Made by a program: the position numbers and the translations under genes
Notes under the pieces: model-generated
What the model was told of the DNA's origin: nothing
What the model saw: the letters and a program-made list of their open reading frames with translations, nothing else
Databases searched by the model: none
Shown here: positions 63,678 to 64,000 of the stretch, in pieces
How the letters are laid out: every line of letters begins with the position of its first letter
Position numbering within the stretch: position 1 is the stretch's first letter
From: Stigmatella erecta
Lineage (GTDB): Bacteria; Myxococcota; Myxococcia; Myxococcales; Myxococcaceae
Assembly (NCBI RefSeq): GCF_900111745.1
Contig: NZ_FOIJ01000015.1
Coordinates: 62,001-126,000, forward strand
DNA: 64,000 nucleotides
Direction of reading: 5' to 3'

Positions 63678-64000
63678 CTACTGGGTTATCAGGAAGGTGC
63701 CGAAGCACATCTCCTCTTCGGTGCCCTCCCCCCAGCCCAGGTCCTTCGCGTTGGGCGCGCTGTTGTCGAACTCGCACTCGAGCGCGATGCGATCCCCGGC
63801 GCGGACCACCTTGGGCTCGGTGAGGTTGTAGATGGACTGCCAGTGGAAGTCCCAGCGGGGGATGTCGAGCATGCACTCGGTGGCGCCCGTGGCCCGTTCG
63901 ATCTCCAGCTTCGCCGTGGTGCCGCGCGTGTGCATGTGCAGCCCCGACAGGTACACGGTGATGGGCTCGCCGCTGCGGAAGGCGCCGAAGGTCCACTGGG
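63678..64000 (-). CDS. Copper type II ascorbate-dependent monooxygenase-like protein (C-terminal part)
   Basis: The frame is open through the right edge (reading QWTFGAFRSGEPIT before the GTG at 63956), so the N-terminal part is missing. The visible 107 residues match the C-terminal domain of dopamine beta-/peptidylglycine monooxygenases. GLHMHTRG supplies the HxH pair and EEEMCFG the Met ligand of the CuM oxygen site. WDFHWQSIYNL and ALECEFDNSAPN are also typical. Such enzymes hydroxylate aliphatic carbons using O2 and ascorbate. Bacterial members are little studied. Position suggests a tailoring role in the cluster, but the gene is convergent and may belong to another unit. Confidence 0.85.
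   Translation of the reverse strand, partial: QWTFGAFRSGEPITVYLSGLHMHTRGTTAKLEIERATGATECMLDIPRWDFHWQSIYNLTEPKVVRAGDRIALECEFDNSAPNAKDLGWGEGTEEEMCFGTFLITQ

Overview
The window is high-GC DNA (roughly 70% by eye) packed with genes that typify a myxobacterium, most likely suborder Cystobacterineae (Stigmatella/Cystobacter/Archangium type). The signs are a Ser/Thr kinase fused to a WD40 array, many secreted lipoproteins with Cys-rich, thrombospondin-3 or PKD-like modules, exported peptidases, frequent GTG starts and 4-bp stop/start overlaps. The genus is inference; no rRNA or tRNA gene is visible.

Region 1 (1-31.2 kb) is mainly envelope, secretion and general metabolism: a GH3 beta-glucosidase cut by the left edge, an M28 aminopeptidase, an alpha/beta-hydrolase esterase, a kinase-WD40 protein, a choice-of-anchor-A lipoprotein, an exported PEP-synthase-like protein, DUF488, a DEAD-box helicase, an MDR oxidoreductase, a DUF885 peptidase, an M19 dipeptidase, Cys-rich secreted proteins, a molybdopterin oxidoreductase, a beta-helix lipoprotein, a trehalase of the fungal neutral (calcium-motif) type, a GH18-like protein and an XdhC/MobA-like molybdenum-cofactor pair.

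Region 2 (31.2-45.5 kb) holds small membrane and hypothetical proteins, a tail-collar protein, AI-2E and DedA membrane proteins, a decayed IS110 transposase that still forms an open frame, a peptidoglycan amidase, a complete heavy-metal efflux operon (CzcI-like, czcC, czcB, czcA) behind an 18-bp palindrome, and a two-domain malic enzyme (maeB).

Region 3 (45.6 kb to the right edge) reads as one lipid or natural-product gene cluster. A fatty acyl-AMP ligase, an acyl-CoA dehydrogenase, a stand-alone ACP and an alpha-oxoamine synthase fused to two NTF2/SnoaL-like domains form one operon. This set predicts loading of a fatty acid on ACP, alpha,beta-desaturation and decarboxylative condensation with an amino acid to give an alpha-aminoketone. 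A second same-strand operon encodes a phenylacetyl-CoA-epoxidase-type diiron oxygenase (PaaA, PaaB, PaaC, PaaD; no PaaE reductase seen) followed by an RND/MMPL exporter, a LolA-like periplasmic protein and an outer-membrane barrel. Flanking genes add a haem-oxygenase-like diiron enzyme, a cupin, an AMP-dependent synthetase, a condensation-domain-like protein without its His-His motif, and a dopamine-beta-monooxygenase-type copper enzyme cut by the right edge. I know of no described pathway with this exact set, so it is the best candidate for an undescribed system here. It has some likeness to ACP-dependent sphingoid-base synthesis and to PigH-type aminoketone synthesis.
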